A stretch of 16,006 bases of DNA from an uncultured Clostridia bacterium. GTDB taxonomy: Bacteria; Bacillota; Clostridia; Christensenellales; Aristaeellaceae. Under the pieces are notes generated by a model. The model was not told the origin of the DNA and made no database searches. It saw only the letters and a list, made by a program, of their open reading frames with translations. Shown here in pieces: positions 14,289-16,006 of the stretch. The DNA is taken from assembly GCA_934630975.1 (NCBI GenBank), contig CAKTXH010000050.1:1-16006 (forward strand), written 5' to 3'. The position numbers and the translations under genes are program-made. The stretch's first letter is position 1, and every line of letters starts with the position of its first letter.

Positions 14289-14334
14289 ACGCAAGCGAGC
14301 GCGCAGAACGTTTGCCCTGCGCGTCGCGATGCGT
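14289..14334 (-). other. Long intercistronic hairpin between binding-protein and permease genes
   Basis: ACGCA, GCGA and GCGCAG pair in order with CTGCGC, TCGC and TGCGT, giving about 15 pairs interrupted by two small internal loops and closed by a 10-base loop. No T tract follows in the minus direction. This fits a structure that protects the 3' end of the binding-protein message and lowers expression of the downstream genes. The plus-strand reading has TTTTCTT after it but no plus-strand gene to terminate. Confidence 0.7.
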
Positions 14335-14359
14335 TTTCTTCTATATAATTAGGAAGGGG

Positions 14360-15322
14360 TTATTTGGCCTCGATGGCGCGGGCGGCCAGATCATCCGAAA
14401 GGGTGATGCCAAAGCGGGCAAGCGCCTCAGAATTGATGTACAGGCTCGGATCGGAAATGACTTCATAAGCCATGTCGCTGGCCTTCGCTTCGCCCTTGAG
14501 CACCTTCGCAGCCATCAGGCCGGTCTGACGGCCGAGCGCAATGTAATCCAGACCTTCGGCGGCGACGCAGCCGAGTTTGACCTGCTCAATTTCAGAACCG
14601 AAAACCGGCTTGCCAGCGGCGTTAGCCTTATCCAGCACGAGCGCCAGAGCGGAAACGACGGTGTTATCGGTGAGGTTGGTCAGGCAATCCACCTTGGTCA
14701 GCAGCGCGTCAAGCGCGAGGGGGATATCCGCGGAAGTGCTGATGCCGAATTCAACGATTTCAAAGCCGTAATCCGGGGCGAGCGCTTTGTACGTTTCGAT
14801 GGTCGAGAGGGAATTGACCTCGCTGGTCGTGTAGAGGATGCCGATGGCTTTCGCATCCGGCAGCATAGCGCGGATGGTGGCGAGCTGAGCGGCGACGGGC
14901 AGCGCGTCGGACGTGCCGGTCACTTCGCCGACGGCCTTGCCTTCCGCGTCTGCAAAACCGGCGGAAACAGGATCGGAAACGGCGGTATAGATCGTCGGAA
15001 TATCGCCCGCGGCATTGTAACAGGCTTGCGCCATCGGGGTAGCAATACCTACCATTAAGTCAACCGGCTTGGCCGCAAACTGCGCGGCAATCTGCTGGGC
15101 GATGCCCATGTCGGCCTGCGCGTTCTGGTAGAGGATGGTCAGGTTATCGCCCTCGACAAGCCCGGCTTCCGCCAGACCTTCGATGAAGCCGGTGCGGCAG
15201 TTATCCAGAGAGCCGTGCTCGGCGAACTGGCCGATGCCGACCGTGTAGCTTTCCGCAGCGGCAAAGGCGGCGGTGGCGGCGAGAACGAGAGTAGCGGCGA
15301 CAGCGATCATGCGCTTCATCAT
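14360..15322 (-). CDS. ABC importer substrate-binding protein (ABC_sub_bind / TrpX-type)
   Basis: The 320-residue exported protein belongs to the ABC_sub_bind family (PF04392, COG2984), which delivers its ligand to the permease. In streptococci TrpX serves tryptophan. Visible features are a signal peptide (MKR, hydrophobic core, AFA near residue 20), YTVGIGQFAEHGSLDNCRTGFIEGL, IATPMAQACYN, IYTAVSDPVSAGF, ILYTTSEVNS and TDNTVVSAL. The signal lacks a lipobox cysteine, unlike most binding proteins of Gram-positive bacteria. ATG 15322 has an AGGAGG site at 15330-15335. A second ATG follows at once. The upstream T-box with UGG in its specifier loop makes tryptophan, or a related compound, the most likely ligand. 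Confidence 0.93.
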   Translation of the reverse strand: MMKRMIAVAATLVLAATAAFAAAESYTVGIGQFAEHGSLDNCRTGFIEGLAEAGLVEGDNLTILYQNAQADMGIAQQIAAQFAAKPVDLMVGIATPMAQACYNAAGDIPTIYTAVSDPVSAGFADAEGKAVGEVTGTSDALPVAAQLATIRAMLPDAKAIGILYTTSEVNSLSTIETYKALAPDYGFEIVEFGISTSADIPLALDALLTKVDCLTNLTDNTVVSALALVLDKANAAGKPVFGSEIEQVKLGCVAAEGLDYIALGRQTGLMAAKVLKGEAKASDMAYEVISDPSLYINSEALARFGITLSDDLAARAIEAK

Positions 15323-15398
15323 AGGAATACCTCCTGCTTTCTGGGCTGTTTAGCCCGGTCGATTGGTTAGTAGCGGGAAAGCGGGGAAGGTGGGGGAT

Positions 15399-15681
15399 AA
15401 AGAAAACGCCCCATGTTCCCTAAAGAACATGAGGCGGAAAATCTATTTCCGTGGTGCCACTCACATTGGCCAAACAGGCCCGCTCACCCCGTACCATCAT
15501 ACGGTGCAGCCTGATAACGGGTCTGCGTCCCGTCCTCGTCTAATAAGGCAAAGCCCGTTGACGAGGCCCTCGGAAAGCCCATTTTGAAAGACCAGCTATA
15601 CCGCACTCACAGCACCGGCGGCTCTCTGCCATAGCAAGGAAGCTTTCTACTTCTCTTTCCTCAAGCGGTTTGTTTTTGTTT
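15399..15681 (-). promoter_or_regulatory. T-box riboswitch (probable tRNA-Trp) controlling the importer operon
   Basis: Read on the minus strand. Stem I pairs GGAAAG (15655-15660) with CTTTCC (15572-15577) and GAAAG (15643-15647) with CTTTC (15586-15590). The loop between has AGAAGTA (15648-15654) on one side, the usual AGUA specifier-loop motif, and AAAATGGG (15578-15585) on the other, with UGG at 15579-15581. Stem II pairs CCTCGTC and GACGAGG (15560-15566 with 15534-15540). Its loop AACGGG (15554-15559) can pair with CCCGTT (15516-15521), the stem IIA/B pseudoknot. The T-box core TGAGTGGCACCACGG is at 15449-15463. The terminator is CGCCTCATGTTC / GAACATGGGGCG (15425-15436 with 15407-15418) followed by TTTTCTTT. 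Uncharged tRNA should favour the antiterminator and expression. The UGG reading is preferred to AUG because the genes are TrpXYZ-like. Confidence 0.93.
15407..15436 (-). terminator. T-box leader terminator
   Basis: A 12-bp stem with one U-G pair on the minus-strand RNA, a 6-base loop, then TTTTCTTT. On the plus strand the same position would be a C-A mismatch, which supports the minus orientation. Confidence 0.9.
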
Positions 15682-15687
15682 GACTGC

Positions 15688-15716
15688 ATTATAGGGTTTC
15701 GCAGATGATTTGTCAA
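15688..15716 (-). promoter_or_regulatory. Consensus sigma-A promoter of the T-box/importer operon
   Basis: On the minus strand, TTGACA (15711-15716), a 17-base spacer and TATAAT (15688-15693) match the consensus in all twelve positions. The transcript should start near 15681, just before the T-box stem I. Confidence 0.95.
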
Positions 15717-15875
15717 CCCCTAATTTTCAAAAAACTGAAAAAAGTTTGCGTAGATCGAACCGAAAAGTGCAATTCCGAAAGTGCTTTATATGGAAGAAAC
15801 AGATTTGTACACGGATGCGTATGAAAAATGCAGGGGAGAAAGGAAGCAATAATTAGATTTTAGAACGTAAAATGC
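15717..15875. other. Divergent intergenic region without a gene
   Basis: This AT-rich stretch lies between the outward-facing promoters of the importer operon and the operon that begins at the right edge. I see no supported reading frame. The part next to 15717 has A-runs that would be T-runs upstream of the minus-strand -35 box and could act as an UP element. Confidence 0.6.
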
Positions 15876-15912
15876 AAAAAGTTTCAAAAAGCGTCGAAAA
15901 AAGTTCAAAAAA
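15876..15912 (+). promoter_or_regulatory. Phased A-tracts upstream of the right-edge promoter
   Basis: Four A-tracts of 5-6 bases begin at 15876, 15886, 15897 and 15907, spaced 10, 11 and 10 bases, ending just before the -35 box. Helically phased A-tracts bend DNA and can act as UP elements for strong promoters. Confidence 0.75.
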
Positions 15913-15916
15913 GGTA

Positions 15917-15945
15917 TTGACAGGGAGCCGAAACTGCGATATAAT
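15917..15945 (+). promoter_or_regulatory. Consensus sigma-A promoter, probably of an rRNA operon
   Basis: TTGACA (15917-15922), a 17-base spacer and TATAAT (15940-15945) match the consensus fully. With the A-tracts upstream and the downstream leader, it looks like a stable-RNA promoter. Confidence 0.9.
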
Positions 15946-15951
15946 AACTGA

Positions 15952-16006
15952 GCTGTCAGCGCGAGCCACTGAGCCGGGCGGACGGCGATGATCCTTGAAA
16001 ACGATA
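15952..16006 (+). other. Start of a transcript leader, possibly the pre-16S rRNA leader
   Basis: The leader is GC-rich and non-coding. It ends in GATCCTTGAAAACGATA, which resembles the (C)TTTGAAAACT-type sequence found in 16S leaders and rRNA spacers of Firmicutes. The window stops before any 16S sequence, so the rRNA assignment is inference. Confidence 0.5.

Noticed and set aside
14289..14340. Plus-strand Rho-independent terminator reading of the intercistronic hairpin
   Set aside because: No plus-strand gene leads into it. The T tract is probably incidental and the hairpin belongs to the minus-strand message.
1..16006. CRISPR array, IS element, prophage or integrase site
   Set aside because: No spaced direct repeats, transposase motifs or phage genes were seen on either strand.

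Overview
The window looks like a chromosomal segment of a GC-rich, endospore-forming member of the Clostridia. The evidence is: a sigK gene with an intact pro-sequence, strong sigma-A promoters with 17-18 base spacers, AGGAGG-type ribosome sites, U-tailed terminators, a T-box riboswitch, and exported proteins whose signal peptides end in ALA(E) or AFA. The style suits a gut Clostridia lineage such as Christensenellales, but that placement is inference. No phage, IS element, CRISPR array or tRNA is visible.

Layout, left to right. (1) 1-1386: the 3' end of a DAK2/YloV-like gene, then threonine ammonia-lyase (ilvA) and a terminator. (2) 1387-3610: an AT-rich gap with a near-consensus promoter, a membrane phosphoglycosyl transferase that starts glycan chains, a terminator, and a U32-peptidase-like protein with a cysteine cluster. 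(3) 3620-4999: an aldo/keto reductase remnant that keeps its promoter and a MerR-type dyad but has lost its core, then a secreted alpha/beta hydrolase with its own promoter and a bidirectional terminator. (4) 5097-7073: sigK, then efp (elongation factor P) and a very acidic zinc-ribbon protein in one unit. (5) 7147-10426: a tightly overlapping operon of two exported SH3b-VanW proteins and surE. (6) 10415-12625: an RpiR-family regulator overlapping a BaiN/HI0933-type flavoprotein by 38 bases, closed by a bidirectional terminator. (7) 12627-15716, minus strand: a three-gene ABC importer of the TrpXYZ type (binding protein, permease, ATPase) behind a T-box riboswitch whose specifier loop contains UGG, so tryptophan is the likely ligand. 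(8) 15876-16006, plus strand: phased A-tracts, a consensus promoter and a leader that resembles the start of an rRNA operon.

The unit best explained by its control is the importer. Uncharged tRNA-Trp should bind the T-box, prevent termination and raise uptake of tryptophan or a related aromatic compound. The strongest oddities are the internally deleted aldo/keto reductase whose promoter survives, the U32-like Cys protein beside a glycan-priming enzyme, the tandem SH3b-VanW pair in front of surE, an importer binding protein without a lipobox, and the probable rRNA promoter with phased A-tracts. I did not find a clear new multi-gene system.
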